NCBI GenBank assembly: GCA_902826815.1
Contig: CADEGF010000010.1
Span: forward strand, 62,001 to 126,000
Direction: 5' to 3'
DNA: 64,000 bases
Origin: an uncultured Mycobacteriaceae bacterium
GTDB taxonomy: Bacteria; Actinomycetota; Actinomycetes; Mycobacteriales; Mycobacteriaceae
This document shows positions 63,550 to 64,000 of the stretch, in pieces. The notes beneath the pieces were generated by a model. That model searched no databases. It had not been told where the DNA came from and was given only the letters and a program-made list of their open reading frames with translations. A program made the position numbers and the translations under genes. Positions within the stretch are counted from its first letter, which is position 1; each line of letters opens with the position of its first letter.

Positions 63550-64000
63550 TTCCGGCTGCCGATGACGTCCCGGTACACCTGAACGTACTTGTCGATCATC
63601 GCGGCGACCGCGAACCGGTCCGCGGCGAGCTCGGCGATCTTGCGCCGGTCGAGCCCGCCTGCCGAACCGACTGCGGCCACCGCGGAGTCGATGTCGTCGA
63701 CGAGAAAGCCGGTCACGCCGTGGGTAATCAGCTCGCCCATCGATCCTCTCCCGTTCGCGACGACCGCTGTGCCACAAGCCATCGCCTCGACGACGCTGTA
63801 ACCGAACGGCTCGTCGAAGTCGATCAGGTGCAGTAGCGCATGCGCTCCTCCCAGCACCTCGGCGCGCATGGAGGCATCGACGGGGCCGAGATAGCGGACG
63901 TGCTGGCCGTCGACGTGCGGCGCGACCTCGTCGTCAAAGTACTTCTCGTCCTGGATGATTCCGGCGATATCGAGGCGGCGGCCACATCGGCGGGCCACCT
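63546..64000 (-). CDS. GT4-family glycosyltransferase, C-terminal part only
   Basis: The frame is open to the end of the window, so only the last 150 or so residues are seen. They form the nucleotide-sugar-binding half of a GT-B glycosyltransferase: a DIAGIIQ strand, EPFGYSVVEAMACGTAVVA with the E-x7-E motif, and GVTGFLVDD. The acceptor is unknown. Operon linkage with an alpha-glucosidase suggests glycan or compatible-solute metabolism. Confidence 0.88.
   Translation of the reverse strand, partial: VARRCGRRLDIAGIIQDEKYFDDEVAPHVDGQHVRYLGPVDASMRAEVLGGAHALLHLIDFDEPFGYSVVEAMACGTAVVANGRGSMGELITHGVTGFLVDDIDSAVAAVGSAGGLDRRKIAELAADRFAVAAMIDKYVQVYRDVIGSRK

Overview
This is a 64 kb high-GC window, most likely from an environmental mycobacterium (Mycolicibacterium-like). 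The evidence for that is two mycofactocin-type SDR dehydrogenases, a mycothiol-dependent formaldehyde dehydrogenase, a PGRS-type glycine-repeat protein, a mycobacterial-style Ser/Thr kinase, and a DesA3-type desaturase with its reductase. I see no rRNA, tRNA, transposase, integrase or CRISPR array. Genes are densely packed, with many 1-8 bp overlaps.

Layout. (A) 1-15.9 kb is a sugar or cyclitol catabolic island. It holds a Tm-1-like (UPF0261) protein cut by the window edge, a DhnA/LsrF-type aldolase, an IolM-like (scyllo-inosose 3-dehydrogenase) zinc dehydrogenase and a creatininase-fold hydrolase of the kind that opens diketo-inositol. It also holds a complete polyamine-type ABC importer plus a second orphan binding protein, an XRE-cupin regulator, two mycofactocin-coupled SDRs, a Dabb protein, a Gfo/Idh oxidoreductase, an aldo/keto reductase and a D-2-hydroxyacid dehydrogenase. 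(B) 15.9-37.5 kb is a glycine betaine degradation route to pyruvate that looks complete. It comprises a BCCT importer, a three-part Rieske demethylase, dimethylglycine oxidase, sarcosine oxidase SoxBDAG, serine hydroxymethyltransferase, L-serine dehydratase and mycothiol-dependent formaldehyde dehydrogenase, with an extra DgcA-like flavoprotein. One IclR and three GntR regulators sit among these genes, and a shared palindrome (CTGATATATCAG) recurs in front of the transcription units. (C) 37.7-51.3 kb is an allantoin/ureide to glyoxylate to glycerate region: ureidoglycine aminohydrolase, allantoinase, two NCS1 permeases, glycerate kinase, glyoxylate carboligase, tartronate semialdehyde reductase, hydroxypyruvate isomerase, a hydantoin-racemase-like protein and a DUF6986 aldolase-fold protein, with an IclR regulator and a B3/B4-domain protein. 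(D) 51.3-64 kb is more ordinary mycobacterial content: a secreted DUF4189 protein, a 37-residue protein, a PucR regulator divergent from a ferredoxin-reductase/fatty-acid-desaturase pair, a zinc-ribbon SDR, a PGRS protein without a PE domain, a membrane Ser/Thr kinase, a DUF309 protein, a GH13 alpha-glucosidase and the C-terminal part of a GT4 glycosyltransferase cut by the window end.

How the parts connect. Regions A-C look like nutrient-scavenging modules that feed central metabolism. Betaine loses methyl groups as one-carbon units (to tetrahydrofolate and formaldehyde) and ends as pyruvate; ureides end as glycerate-phosphate; the cyclitol-like module probably ends in an aldolase cleavage. 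The strongest novelty candidates are module A as a mycofactocin-linked ring-opening pathway, the CTGATATATCAG regulon, the gaps and odd enzymes in the ureide module, and the PE-less PGRS protein. All functions are read from sequence motifs and gene context; no database search was run.
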